Position numbers and translations under genes: made by a program. Source: Branchiostoma floridae (Eukaryota; Chordata; Leptocardii; Amphioxiformes; Branchiostomatidae). From it: a stretch of DNA of 64,000 nucleotides. Below the pieces are notes generated by a model. The model worked only from the letters and a program-made list of their open reading frames with translations, ran no database searches and was not told where the DNA came from. The stretch lies in assembly GCF_000003815.2 (NCBI RefSeq), contig NC_049987.1, forward strand, positions 15,197,883-15,261,882, given 5' to 3'. Below, piece after piece: positions 32,593 through 45,425 of this stretch (its first letter is position 1; each line of letters begins with the position of its first letter).

Positions 32593-32843
32593 TACGTAGT
32601 CTGCCCGCCTGCTCAGCATGCCTTGTTTTTGCTTCCCTTTTGTATTCTTTTAATTACTGAACAACTTATTTGATATTTATCTATTGACATTTTTACAGCA
32701 GTAAAGAAAACAAAAAAAATGTTGGCTATCCCTAGCCTACAGCATGTATGGTATTATTTTCCAGCTTGAGTGTGTATTGTAACCTTCATCAAAACTATTT
32801 GTAATATATTTAATCAAAATACGTTAAGTCCGACGAAGAGTGT

Positions 32844-33083
32844 ATGTTGCAATATGCAGCCATATTTCAAATACCCATTGGGCCGCCATCAGGTTTAAAA
32901 CTGTGGGAGGGGATGGTAAAAGTTTTTTTTAAGAACAAGCCACTGCCTGAAGTTGATAGCGGTATTGTATGTACAACGTTCAAAGCAACTTTGGCTACAT
33001 GTAACGTTGCTTCTGGAAAGGGGCGTCTCAGATTTCTCAAGAGTGAGGAAATTGATAAGCTGAAGTATATTAGTAAAGAATGA
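32844..33083 (+). other. Short uncharacterised ORF
   Basis: Eighty codons containing LPEVDSGIVCTTFKATLATC and GKGRLRFLKSEEIDKLKY. It reads like real protein but has no homologue I recognise. The context is mobile-element debris. Confidence 0.25.
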
Positions 33084-33814
33084 AGTTAGTTTATTGCTGA
33101 GCACCAAAAACTAAGGGGGAGTAAACTCTTCAAACAGATGAAGGGATGTAAGGTGACGAGACCCACGTGGAAGGCAATGAGGGAGCACTTACACCTCATG
33201 TTTCTTAAACCTTCATTTGAACCTTAGAAAGCATGCAGCCTCAAGTCCTGCTAAAGAAGCTGCTACCTCGCGCAAGTGAGTCAGCTGATCATGCGCTAGT
33301 CAAGACATCACGTGTACAAACCTACTTATCTCAAGTCCTGTGGCGAGGGGAGAGTGGCGAAGCAGCAGGTCAGGATGCACTGGGATTTGTAAAACCCCCA
33401 TACAGGCGGCCCAGGCCATATGGTTGTTCCTTACCGGACCGAACAGCATTGGAGTTCGGCAGCCCCCTGGGCAGCCCTCTTTAGGATCACTCTGCTCACC
33501 TCCACAGCCCGAGGAAGGGGATCGGAAATGTTTGCTACGTTCTCGCTCAATCATTACAGGGAACAGGATGCAGCTAAAAGGGCACATCCTGCGGCTACCG
33601 AACCACAGACATTCCAAGACAGCCATGACTGTCCAGATGGAAAACGTAAGAGAGGCAGACGAAAAAAACGAGAGAAAAAACATTGAAGAGGACATTTAGC
33701 TAAGATCTTAGGGGAGCCAGCATCATGTGGAGATAGGCAGAGATGGCTGCGTCTGACAGAGGACGATGGAAAGTACTTGCTGCCCATTTCTGAATAGGAG
33801 GACCTAAGGGGGGG

Positions 33815-33965
33815 TGGGAGTGTTCTTGCTCCAACGCTCTTCAGCATGATGCTTTCCAGCCATGTTGTCAAATGTCTACGATGATAATGACGACACAAAC
33901 ATCCAAATACGTTTCCGGACCGATGGCAGACTCTTAAACCTGCAGAGGATGAAGGCCTAGACGAA
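33815..33965 (+). mobile_element. LINE reverse-transcriptase fragment
   Basis: VLAPTLFSMMLSSHVV fits the motif G..QG.vLaPtLFs.m that precedes the catalytic dyad in many non-LTR reverse transcriptases. Stops follow at once where the aspartates should be. Confidence 0.5.
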
Positions 33966-35085
33966 GGTCCAGGGGGATGCAGCTAAGTCATTCAAGCGAT
34001 TTAGCAAACAGGTAGCTACAGCGATACACAAAAAATTAAAGCATCGTTCCGTACAGAAAGGAGAAGATGGAAAACTGGGTCGCGGATGGAGACGAAAGAA
34101 CGGTATCCTCTCCACTTGAAACAAATTTTACCTGCGCGAGGCTGTGATGGAAGCTGCTATATACCATTTAAAGAAGATGGGACACTGTGTTCACTTCTAA
34201 TGGACAGTTCCACATGCAAAAAACTACTGACTATGAGAGATACGTTTGCCCTTCAAAACCTCAAGTTTAAAGAATCCAACCTCTACAAAAAGTACCACTA
34301 CCAGCTTAAGTTGCCAGACGACACATTGAACGGTTTTTCAATCTTGCTGAAGAGACAGGTAGGTGCAAACGGATCACTGGTGTTCGATCCAAGTCACCTC
34401 ATGCTGGATTTTCTTGGCAACATCTCAAGTCGCTGATTGTTTGGCCCACCAAAGGAAACTATACTACAACATATGCCTGCATATCTTCTCACTATGTATC
34501 AATGGTTGCGATGCAAAGTTTACTGCACTGAAGGTTTCATCCAAACAGCTCGGGTTGGGACCAACAAGCACGGGCAGCAGTAGGAAAAACAAAGAAAGTG
34601 GCAAATGCTCGCATACAATGTTGAAGGAGCAATAGATAAGAATGTCAATCGATGTGCGCATCCATTTTGACAGTGTAACCACCCTGAAGTGTACGTAACA
34701 ACATCGAATGCAGAATTCATAACATTTTAAGAATCAGAGCAATGTTTCTTTTGACCACATTAGATGGTTTTAAGGGATTTGCATGCATATCACGTCGCAC
34801 CAAATGATTTGCCATTTTAACATTGTCCCACCGGCAATGGGCAGAAAAGGAGACGGGTATACGGTCTAGGGTTAATGACATTTTCACACTAAGCCCCATA
34901 GTTAGGAATCTATTTCAAAGAAAATGCTAAAGTATGGATCAAGTTCCGTCTGTCATTTTATACTCTTTTTAATACCATCCTCTCAGAGCGCACATTCCCG
35001 TCCAATTAAAGCACAAGGACCATCATAAAATCAGGCAACATTGACAATCACAGATGAATTGCTGTTTTGTGGATTTTTTGTTACT

Positions 35086-35640
35086 TCACCAAGCGTAGAA
35101 TACTTCCGTGACTCCCTGTTTCACGAAGATCTTGGCCTCCCTGTACACCAGACCCTCAGGCGCGCGGCTGCTCATTTTGAATGACGAAAGCGGCTCGTTC
35201 AAAATGACGGACCTGTTGTTGCACATGTGTGAGCAGGACACTGGCAGGGAATTCTTGCAGAACGACAGTCCACAAGAGCTAAATGCAGATCTAGTGCATC
35301 GTGCTATCGAGTCGAACGATGAGTACGAATGGGTGGTGGCTAAAAGGCTGCTTTGCGCGGACAAAATCGAGGGCGCAAGTGTACAACCTCGGTATCAAGC
35401 CCAATAGAGCTGTCAACTTCCTGAAGTCCTCGAAAGAAAGGCTGGAAGCATGGGAGGGAAAGCAAATATGCTGCGAAAGATATGACTAACATAAGGCTAG
35501 CAAAACGGTTAAAAATTGTGAGGAAAGGATTGAGGATCTCGAGAAGAAGATCAGTCAGCTCAATGGTGTGTGGAGTCCTGAAAGGATTGGCAACCTGCAG
35601 GAGCAGCGTGAAATGCTTCAAGAATCTCTGGAAGGTATGG
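35086..35640 (+). pseudogene. Frameshifted coding remnant with coiled-coil tail
   Basis: The frame SLYTRPSGARLLILNDESGS runs to 35407. Further on, another frame reads CEERIEDLEKKISQLNGVWS and LQEQREMLQESLEG, a clear charged heptad-like coil ending at a donor-like GGTATGG. The pieces do not join in one frame. No family recognised. Confidence 0.35.
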
Positions 35641-35664
35641 AATATTTCACACTGTAAACAATTT

Positions 35665-35764
35665 NNNNNNNNNNNNNNNNNNNNNNNNNNNNNNNNNNNN
35701 NNNNNNNNNNNNNNNNNNNNNNNNNNNNNNNNNNNNNNNNNNNNNNNNNNNNNNNNNNNNNNNN
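35665..35764. other. Assembly gap (100 N)
   Basis: Exactly 100 N between a decayed coiled-coil ORF and a local tandem duplication. Confidence 0.99.
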
Positions 35765-35854
35765 TCCCCTCACCTTATGGTACCAGTCTCTCCCTTCATC
35801 ACAAGAGAAGTCCATCTAGCGTACCATTTCCAACAGGAGTGTTTCATTTCTTGT

Positions 35855-36660
35855 AGCTAAACAGGTCCATAAAACTGACAGATGTAGAACTGGATGGTGG
35901 ACCTGGACGCAAGACACACGTCATTGCCATTCACATTAAGATCTTCTACGACTAAGCCAGAGACAAGTTGCAGAACTTGAGCCGGGCAGAGATGCAGACA
36001 GGATTGAAAAATGTGGCCAAAAGGATAGTGTCCCTCCTCCACCCAGACAGTGACACGGACAGTTTCAGCAGGGGTAACTATGGACGGTACCATCAGAAGA
36101 CAGCAACAGTATTGCGGACAGAGGAAAACTCCTGCCTACAGACAGGTACTTGTGAGTTGAGGTATTGAAAACCAAAACTGCTTTGCCTTGACTTCTCTTG
36201 TGATGAAGGGAGAGACTGCTACCATAAGGTGACATATAGTAGCTAGCAAGGCATCATATGTAACATAACATACTCTTACGTACTGACCGTTCAAATGTTC
36301 ATAATCACACAAACTTTGCTTACATGTCAGAATCTTTCCTTGTAGCTTAACAGGTGCATGAAACTGACAGATCCAGAATTGGATGGTGAACCTGGACGCC
36401 AGACGCACATCATTGCCATTCACGTTATTTTGAGGCCTTCTACGAACTAAGCCAGAGACAAGTTACAGAATATCAGCCGGAAAGAGTTGCAGACAGGACT
36501 GAAATTGGTGGCCAAAAGGAGAGAACTTCCTCCACCCAGACAGTGACACGGACAGCTTCAGGAGGGGACGTTTCCATCAGAAAACAGCGGCAGTATTGCG
36601 GGCAAAGGAAAACCCCTCCCCACTGGCAGGTACCTGTGAGTTGAGGTATTGGAAACCAGT
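35855..36660. repeat. 489-bp-period tandem duplication of an exon-like segment
   Basis: 35860-36170 and 36349-36660 are diverged copies. Both begin after a TTGTAG acceptor-like site, read KLTDVELDGGPGRKTHVIAI in copy 1 and KLTDPELDGEPGRQTHIIAI in copy 2, and both share the CACCCAGACAGTGACACGGA block. Each copy carries its own stops and indels. Confidence 0.7.
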
Positions 36661-36924
36661 GATAAAGGGAGAGATTGCTACCATAACGTAACATGTAGTA
36701 CACGTAGCTAGTAACGTAAAGGTATATGTAACATAACAGACTCTGTACTGACCATTTCAAAGGTTCACAACCAAACCACAAGCTATGGCTACATGTCATT
36801 GAGTCTGAAATCTTTGTACTAGTGTCTTTATTATTATGAAAGGAAGAAATCGAAGAATTCACCAGAATCTCATACCATAATATGTACATTTTGCCAGCAC
36901 TGCAGGATTGACTCCGACAAGAGT

Positions 36925-37320
36925 CCAGGTGTTGGCCGCTGAGGAGACGGACGTCTAGGTCTGACGCGGAGGACGGGGATTCTGATGGCTGGCCGGTTGA
37001 GATCGTGAAGCCGCCTTCATTTAGAAGCAACTAACTCTAGACGTTGCGCGGCACTGCAGACTAGGCTCGACACCGACCGGAAGTACCTCGCCAGCCACAC
37101 CCAGCGGAAAGCACAAGGCGGCGACTTTAGTGAGAGGCTTCCACATTTAAACTACAACCCTGAGCGTGCCCGCCGACATTACAAGCCAGACGCCAACCCT
37201 TCCCTCTCCGCCCGTTCACGACGCAACGCATTCGCGGGACCTAGTCTTGCCTTCCAGGACCTGGCAATGCTAAGTCAAGCCGACCCAGATCCGACAATGA
37301 TGACTTTCTACCATTAGAGG
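36925..37320 (+). pseudogene. Second copy of the LQTRLxxDxKxLA module
   Basis: The upstream part reads DGWPVEIVKPPSFRSN, echoed at 41660-41715 by NGVKVCLVKLPSFRSE. It continues in another frame as LQTRLDTDRKYLASHTQRKA and PHLNYNPERARRHYKP. Frameshifts separate the pieces. Probably the end of a repetitive mobile-element ORF. Confidence 0.35.
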
Positions 37321-38049
37321 GCACCGCTTTAACACAACTTTAGAAATCGTTAATTTGATGAATAAAGACCACTAATTAGTTTCTGCTCCATTTCAAGCTA
37401 AGCACAGATCAGAGTTATGATAAGAGTTCAAAGGACAACCATTGGGTGCTGTATGAATGCGCTATCTTACAACAACTACAAAGTTAATCTAAGACATTGA
37501 TTGCATGTTTTTTTCAAATTCACCTATCAGGTAACAACAAAGACAACATATTAACAATAATGCATATAGTATTGTGTCGTAGTGGATGAGCAAGAAACAA
37601 AAGGTGAAGGCCGTTTCGAAACTGCAAAGATCGTCATAATAAGACAAAAGAAAATCGAGAAACGGGCCCAGCAAATCTAAGATCTGAGAAACGAACTTCA
37701 GCACCAGCGTGAATTATCTAAAGACCTCTGACAAACTTTCCTCCAGTTGTTCATGTACTGGTACTGTTTGAGGAGATAAACATAGAACTCAACGCTCCGG
37801 CCCGGAAACCACGAGTACAAAGGCCCCGGAAGCCCCCTGGCACCGGCATTCCCACAAACACAGCCCCCGGTTACCCCCCCGCCTACCAAGAGGCGCTCCT
37901 CCACCAAGACAAATCTCACGGCTCCAGTCGCCACGTCAGTCCAGAATAAGAGAAAACAAATCAGAATCTTTGCCAACTCTCTTCGGAACGGCGTTGAAAC
38001 AGACAGAATGTTCAAGCACAAAAGTTCAATCATTGTCAAGTCCAGCACA

Positions 38050-39003
38050 TTAACCCTATTCAGACCGGGGGGGGGCTTTTGAGGCCCGCGCTAACTTCGA
38101 TGTCCTATAACGCCAGAACGGCTTACGCTAGAGCCACCAAAGTTGGTGAGTTTTCCTAAAATATTGTTGGCAACAATTTTACGAAGTTTGACAAATTTTC
38201 CATTTTTTCTTGTTGCCATGGCAACCGTTTGTTGACAGGCAGTTTTGCCAAAAATCACTATTTTTGGTTCTAACTATGTATTTTTCACATTTATTTTCTA
38301 TATTACTACGATTTTGTTACATAAATAAAATCTTATATTATTCAGCATATCTTTCATAATTATATATGCATAAATTATGCTAATTTGATGACGTCATCAG
38401 CCCAAAATCCAAGATGGCGGACCGAATGGCCAGATCAATAATAACAAGCTAATTATCCCTTAAAATTTGTAACTAACTGGTATTTTTTCATCAAAAACCA
38501 TCTAAATAAATGAATGTAGTCTATTTCCATTGCCCTTTGTGATTATTTGATGCAAAAAAGTATTTTTCAAAATTCAAGGTGGTGGATATAATATGGCGGA
38601 GCCCAACTCGTATCTTAGATGTGCATGACGTCATTTTATGACGTCATTTTGACGTCATTGATGTTGCTATTGGCAACGCAAGTCGTAATAAACATTATTA
38701 TTCTGTTATCTGCACTTGTTGTTACATTTTTGTAGCATAACTTGAAGTTTTCTGAGAATACCCATTTTTCATGGGTTTGGCCAATGTAATCAAATTGATG
38801 ACGTCATAATTACGTCATCTTACGTCAACGTAACGTCAAACGTCACATACTTGTCAGATATTATGCCGAAATTATGTCCTAAAAATTAGGTGGCCCTACG
38901 GCACGTCGTTTTAGAGTTATAGGACTTAGAAGTGGAGGGCCTCAAAAGCCCCCCCCCCCCCGGTCCAGGAATGACCAAAAAAGGCCGGTCTGAATAGGGT
39001 TAA
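38050..39003. mobile_element. piggyBac-type MITE with TTAA target-site duplication
   Basis: TTAA at 38050-38053 and at 39000-39003 flank a 946-bp element that begins CCCTATTCAGACCGG and ends CCGGTCTGAATAGGG. A second inverted pair, GGGGGCTTTTGAGGCC and GGCCTCAAAAGCCCCC, lies inside. TTAA duplication with CCC/GGG termini is the hallmark of piggyBac elements. The interior is AT-rich and has no transposase, so it must be mobilised in trans. Confidence 0.85.
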
Positions 39004-39083
39004 AAAGCATTACGTCTTCCCCTGACAACACGACTTCTACTGTTTTACCACCCTACAAAACCAATCCCAGAAGTCATGACACA

Positions 39084-39490
39084 GGTACAACTTCAAATAT
39101 CCAGTTATAACTGTAATGGCCCGCGTAATTTCATTAAACGTAAGGGTGTTTTCACCTGGCTTAGAGATAATTCGTACAATATTATTTGTCTTCTCATTCT
39201 ACCTCACCTGTTGAGACTAGGTGGCAAATGAATGTGGGGGGGGGGGGCATTATATGTTCAAATGGCACTTCCAGTCAAAGAGGTACAGCCATCTTATTTA
39301 ATAATAATATTAACGCTGAGATCCACCAAATTAAGACGGATAGTGGGATAGTGGTGGAAGATGGTTCCAACAAAAGACGGGTAAGACTTCACTTCCATGC
39401 TTTTAATGTAATTTTCGGTAATTTGAATCTAGACGTCCCAAAAATAGGCAATCTTGTAATTTTACTAACCAAAAAATGCATTTTTTAAAG
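39084..39490 (+). mobile_element. LINE endonuclease (EEP) N-terminal fragment
   Basis: SSYNCNGPRNFIKRKGVFTW and LRDNSYNIICL are the start of an apurinic-type endonuclease domain. After a frameshift GGIICSNGTSSQRGTAILFN and NNNINAEIHQIKTDSGI continue it. The copy stops at about 39490, before the catalytic His. The MITE at 38.05-39.0 kb sits just upstream. Confidence 0.65.
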
Positions 39491-40909
39491 TAGAAAGGCC
39501 GATCATGTTAACTTTCATTCGTTTCAAAATTATATTAACTTCTTCTACAAATTTAAAGTGGAGTATTCTATTACAACAAGGAGGGGAAAACTGCTGAAAC
39601 ACCGGGGCAAATGGGGAACGTTGTGCTCTTGATGGTACTATATCATTTCTTAACTTATTTGATATATTATTCTTATCATTTCATTATTTGTGGATGAATG
39701 GTTCACTATAATTTATTTCTTTTGATTTATAAATAAAATGTTTAAATAAATGCAACGGAACTGGTCAGCTTTCATGTTGGTTCAAATGACACTGACAATT
39801 CTAAAACTCAATTAACCAGACAGTGTGAACATTTGTGTGGACGTCACGTGCAAATTGATCATAAACGCAAATGCTGCATTTCTGAACGCAACAATAGCAA
39901 TGCCCCAAGATCTCGCAAAAGAGATGCACAAGGATAGCACACTCAACTGGAATTTTGCACAGTACAACGACACAGTCGAGAAGATGACAAGCTTTTCTAC
40001 ATCAGGCATAGGACTTTTCAATTACCATCAGGCGATGAATTCATCATTTCTACAACCACACCACTGTAACTTTCTATCTGTTTATATTGTATAATTCTAT
40101 GCGTTACGATGTTGCTATGATGCTATGATGTAATTGTGGTGTGGTGTGTTTTGATGTTGTATATAATGTTATGCAGTGTGTAATATCCCAGGCCTACCTG
40201 AAAAATAGATCAATGACCTGAGTGTACGTACTGGATAAACATAATAGAAAATAAACTTCACAAATCGTTAATGATGTTTATTGTAATTACAGCAATGCAC
40301 CTATCAACGGGGCGGTTACGACTTTCCTAATGACAAAGGTGGCCGATAGCTGCAATGAGTCATGTGTTCTATCTGCATAACGTGACGTCACGACAGATTG
40401 TTCATTCCTTGACAAAGACCGATGCTGTGCAGTCGAAAATTTGGGTGAGTCCATTTTTTGTGTTGGAAATTACAGGTCAACTATTTCAAGAACCCTGGTG
40501 TAATTTGTGGTGAGTAGAGTCGCAAATATCTAACAGAACGGACAATGCTTCAACAAAATTCCTTGTTGTTCTTTCTTGTCCTTGTATACAACAGTGTGTA
40601 GCGATTTTCAACTGTGCAGCTTTATTAGAGTAGTGAAATTATGCTGATTTGTGTAAGGCATGATTTATATTTTTATTTGCTTTGTCTGGCTGCCTGCGTG
40701 GCCTACTACGAGACGATCAGGCGGAGGCACGTGGACAGCTAACCGGAAAACATTGAAAAGACAGGCATAGTAAAGAGAAACAAGCGCCTTCGCTCACGGT
40801 GAAAAAGGGTGTCACTGAGCTTATCATACAATATGATCAATAGACATAAACTTCGAAAATTTTGTTGCTTTCGTCTTTGGACATTCAAACAAATGCATTA
40901 GCCCTTTTC

Positions 40910-41230
40910 AGAAGGTGTGTGTATGTGGCTGGGTGGGTGAGTATCTTGTTAGTTGGGGCGTCTTTCATATCGCTTAACTTCTAAATAACGGCTTATGATA
41001 GAACCGCCAAACTCGGTGACTATTCCTAAACAATCACTTGACTACGATGTCATGAAATCTATGTAAGTTCATAATTTCTGGTGTTGCCATTGCAAAGGTT
41101 TTTGTACAGGATTTGTTTCTATCTATTTCGTTACTTCAAATAAATCATATGTAATTTTATGAAACTTCTATGATTCAGTATCCATATGTTATGATACTTT
41201 GATGACGTCAGCCGGCAAAATTTAAGATGA
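40910..41230. repeat. Diverged relative of the piggyBac-type MITE interior
   Basis: Words such as ACGGCTTATGATAGAACCGCCAAACTCGGTGA and GGTGTTGCCATTGCAAAGG follow the same order as 38115-38230. Ends and TTAA sites are not evident. The flanking 39500-40900 stretch shows no gene. Confidence 0.4.
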
Positions 41231-41439
41231 TTGACCACATCACTTGTTTAAGAGCATATACAGACTTTTTGAACGGGTATATTACACCACTTTGACACAA
41301 AACTTGTGACAATTACATCATCTTGTAAGAAAATTGGTGGATCACATAAATGGGCCACCATAGGTTTATATATTTCCAAATTAAGCAAACATGCATTTCA
41401 AATTAAAAAAAGATCATCTGTGTCGTAGCTGAAGGAATG

Positions 41440-42110
41440 CAGGGAAACTGTCCCTAGGACGGCAGCAGAGAAAGAACTTTGGGAAGGCGAACTTCCAGGA
41501 ATTTTCAGCTTCCAGGAAAGCTACAATGGACCTGAGAAGCCACATAGCCGAAATGAAAGAGACGATTTCCAACATGGTTTAAATTTCCAGACTGAAGGAA
41601 GCACTGCCCTTAGTAACAGACTCGCAAGGCTAGAGAAGGCCCTGGGCGAGGAAGATGGACAGGCCAACGGCGTGAAGGTGTGTTTGGTCAAGCTGCCCTC
41701 GTTCAGAAGCGAGTAGCTGACTCGCCTGTGCCACACAAACTGTACGCCAGACTGGAGAGGGACGCGAAGTGCCGCGACTCCCACACCCCGCGGAAAGCAA
41801 AGGACGCCTTCAGTAATCGTGCTGCCCCGAAAATCTACAGCCAGGATCGCGCCCTAGATCATCTTGCAGAGCACAACTACCAAGGACCAGTTCTAGGTGC
41901 ATTAAGAAGATAGCATGCAAAGCGTACGTACGCCGAATACTCGAGTATGCAGCGACAGTATGGGATCCTCATACACAAGAAGATATCGATAGACTTGAAG
42001 CGGTGTTGTTTCCTGCGTTACCTCATTTCAATAACAATGAAAATCATGGGAATAAAACATTTGCAAAGCTGTATAGGCTTTACATGCTTGCTAGCTGCGC
42101 TATGGAGAAC
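41440..42110 (+). mobile_element. Mosaic of mobile-element remnants including a LINE RT C-terminus
   Basis: 41735-41870 carries the LYARLERDAKCRDSHTPRKA module, followed at 41890-42000 by KKIACKAYVRRILEYAATVW and DPHTQEDIDRLEAV. The latter is the conserved segment near the C-terminus of CR1-like LINE reverse transcriptases (vRPiLEYa..vWdPh...di..LE.vQ). The two pieces probably come from different elements. Confidence 0.5.
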
Positions 42111-42745
42111 GCCGTTGTATCCGAATCCTTGGCATCCAGAACGCCTTCCGCCCCCGCCAGCACATTGACATCATCTCCCCCCCCCCCTCCCCAGCCCGGC
42201 TGGGGACCGCATCCCGCCCGACCAATGGCAGTTAGAGCGACGCCTAACTGGGCCAATGCTGCAGACGGGGTATACCCCCGTTTTGGTACCCCCAAGTTCA
42301 GCCAGAGGCCTACACGTCTACTCCCCAGGGACGCTCACCTCTCGGCACGATTCAGCCAACGGGGAACGTAAAAAAAAGCAGGCCGTCGACTATCCGGCCA
42401 ACACCACGGAACCAGGACAACACTGAACGTCTTCTGTACAATGTCAGAAAATTATCTGACTTTTCTCTCTTGACTGCTTGTTTTTGGTAGCCTTTTGTTA
42501 TAAAGATATAGGAAAGTTTCATGGACATGTTCATTTCGATGGACGACTAAGCACCCACCAGTTGCTCATGTTTATCGTGCAAAAAAAATCATACCGATGG
42601 GAAAATTATGTTGTGACAATAGGCTCGGTCCTGAAAGTTCGAATGTTGTTTTTATCACAGGCGTTGATCAGAAGTGTGGTCATTCGGTACCAGTTGACCA
42701 GTATGAAATCAGGAGATACAGTATATGCCATCCAGGAGGTAGGTT
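42110..42745 (+). pseudogene. Proline-rich and downstream ORF remnants, unknown
   Basis: A proline-rich frame (SAPASTLTSSPPPPPQPGWG) with stops is followed by GKLCCDNRLGPESSNVVFIT and VDQKCGHSVPVDQYEIRRYS, ending at a donor-like GGAG|GTAGGT near 42742. Frames shift. No family recognised. Confidence 0.25.
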
Positions 42746-42916
42746 TTATTCTGTTACTTCAATTTTCATATCTAATCATTTAAATATAGGACATGTTGAC
42801 AATTATTATAAACAGAGCAAGGGACGTTAAAGGTCAATTCTGTAACATTTTCTTCCTAAAATTGAAAGTATTCTTAAGAACAAAATCTTAATCGTGCATA
42901 GCCCATTCATCATATT

Positions 42917-43600
42917 TTGATGATTATTTCGTATCTCTTACTGTCCAAAAGAATTGCACAATGCTCCGACTCAGCTCCCGTAACCTCTGGTGTGCCCTTG
43001 GGCACCGTCCTGGGGCCTATTATCTTCCTGGCTTATAGAAATGATCTGCCAAACCACGCTTCTAATGCCAAGGTAAGGTTATTTACAGACGACTGCATAT
43101 TGCAGATGGCGGTGAAAGAGCCACAAGACTATCAATCTACAACATGATATAGACAGCATTTGTGATTGGGAAAGGACATGTCTCATGCAATTTAATCCAT
43201 CCAAGTGTGAAGTCATGTCCATCCCTTCATCAAGAAAGCCCATCAATCACAATTACACACTTCATGGTAAGACAATGGCCAAGGTGGGTAAAGCTAAGTA
43301 CCTAGACTTAACTATCTCTGCCAACCTTTTCTGGAATTTTTACGTCGACAACATGACTGCTAAAGCCAACAGGACCTGAAACCTGCGGATGCTAGTGTTG
43401 GGGCGAAAGATCAAGCGTACAAGGCACTTGTCAGACCTTCATAAGAATACAGTGCTTCGGTATGGGACCCTCACACTGCCAAACAGGTGAGTAGGGTGCA
43501 ACGTATAGCTGCCAGGTACGTACGCAACAAATACCAACGCAAAGCCTCTGTATTGTAACAGCAATACTCCAAGACTTGGGGTGGCAGCCACTCTCCCAAC
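42917..43600 (+). mobile_element. CR1-like LINE reverse transcriptase fragment
   Basis: VTSGVPLGTVLGPIIFLAYR, NDLPNHASNAKVRLFTDDCI (catalytic FxDD dyad) and, after a frameshift, CDWERTWLMQFNPSKCEVMS are the palm motifs B to D of a non-LTR reverse transcriptase. VGKAKYLDLTISANLFWN follows. A stop at 43377 and later shifts kill the copy. Upstream palm motifs are missing. Confidence 0.75.
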
Positions 43601-43639
43601 GCCGCAAAATGGCCAGGCTGACTACCATGTTCAAAACCC

Positions 43640-43780
43640 TGCAAAAATATCAATTCTTTCATGCCCATTTGCCAATATTCTTTACGGCTCAATTCTTTCT
43701 TCAAGTTTTATTCATTATTGAGAAAACCGTGGAAGGTCAAAATTCCAATTAAGCCAACCTAAATACCTTAAGCAGGTTTC
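43640..43780. repeat. Copy of the fold-back element arm
   Basis: TCAATTCTTTCATGCCCATTTGCCAATATTC through AAGCCAACCTAAATACCTTAAG parallels 13672-13787. Only one arm is present. Confidence 0.6.
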
Positions 43781-43804
43781 CTTTCTGTTAATTTCTGCAT
43801 TATT

Positions 43805-45425
43805 TTGTATGAGCAAGCCGCTGAAATGATGAGCCGTACTGACCGCGCTTTCAAGGATGCCAGATACCGTGATGTGAGCAAATCCTTTACTATCTTGTCC
43901 GACGTGGGGTACAGACAACAATACGACGACAGCCACGTAGTCCCCGATCTCCCAACTTTCACCAAGAAGGCGCTCAAAAACAAAAAGGACTACTATATCA
44001 AGCACAATTAGCAAACTATCACTGTATTCCTGCCGCGCAACCTAGCTAAGACTTGGCTTGAGAAAGGTGGGGAACATAAAAACAGCAGAAGAACAACGCG
44101 AACCACACCAACAACGCGAAAAGCAATGGCGTGAACAGCAGAGAGAGATGTTCACGTCACATTACGAGTGGGGGGTGGCCATGGTCATGGTGGCAGCAAC
44201 AGATTACCTAAGGCTTGGCTTGAGAAATGTGATGAACATTATGACACACAAGCGGTAAACGGGGGTTAAAATCCCTTTTGTTGACACCCAGACCAAAGAA
44301 ACCTTCAGCTCAGTCACCATCAAGATTTGTGAGTCGTCGCAAACTTTTCATCCAAGATTTGGTGTACCTATCGGCTGATCCCTACCAGACCCCACGGCTG
44401 TTACGGAGGTCGTTCACAGCGCCAAATGAGACGCACTGATTCAGTCAGGACAACAAGTGGAGCTTCAGATTGGACCAGTCCATGTGCCAGACGGGATCAT
44501 ACTTCGTGACCCTTATCCGGGCACTGATGACCAGAACAGAGTGGTGGCTGGTCAGCCTCACTGTAATGTTCCAGAAAGTGACAAGTCACAGCTGGAGTAT
44601 GTTTCGACCTGGAGTAGCGGCAGGTTCCTGAAGGATTGCAGGATCGTCACATGGGACCGGTCAGAGGTTAGAGTAAAAGAGCCAAGGAAAAAGAGGGAGA
44701 CAATCGTCTGTGCTCCCCGCCAAGGGTGTTCGCCTTTCGTCTGACCACCCCACCGCCACGACTGACCCATGGGGGACTATCGACCCGAGATTTGTGATTG
44801 AAGTGGACTTCCCAGCGAAGAAACTGAGGGGAGACAGGTTCAGAGTCTTAGATAGGACCCCTTTGCTGAAGCACTACAAGACGTATTTGACCTCGCATGG
44901 AATATAGGTACACTACAACTAGATCGTGGATATGCATGTTAAAATGGGAACGGTCAAAATGAACGGACTTGATAGAGAGAAACTGCTACATGATTAATGT
45001 ATTTTGTATGTAAGTAGGTTTAAGTTGGCCAAGGTGAGTGTCCCCCTCCGTTGGTTGGTTTGAACATGAAGGCTACAGCAGACAGAATCTTGGATCATGA
45101 TGCCAATGCCACAACCCGAAACACAAAGCTAAGCTCCTTTCTCATTGAAGAGCATGTCATCACTCTGGCGAAAAATTCGTATCGTTTTGTTGATGCACTG
45201 GCGGGTCACCAATGAGGACGGACTTGGTAAAGTCAAGAGACTTCTTTTGAGTAAAGTGGCCAATCTTCTGCGAGATGCAGGAGCAATCTTTAAGAAGGTC
45301 ACAACAGACAAGGCGGAGATGATGAAACAGGAGAGCTACATTGAAATCTACCACAACCTGCATTGCCTGTTCCTGACTGAAAGTCCTGACTGTGTAGACA
45401 ATGGGCAAGGCCATACAGCTCTTTG
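43805..45425 (+). pseudogene. Short disconnected ORF remnants, unknown
   Basis: Three frames read like degraded protein: RTDRAFKDARYRDVSKSFTI (43805-44011), LQIGPVHVPDGIILRDPYPG with WSSGRFLKDCRIVTWDRSEV (44457-44744), and HWRVTNEDGLGKVKRLLLSK (45145-45426). They lie between transposon pieces and do not join. I cannot assign a function. Confidence 0.25.
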
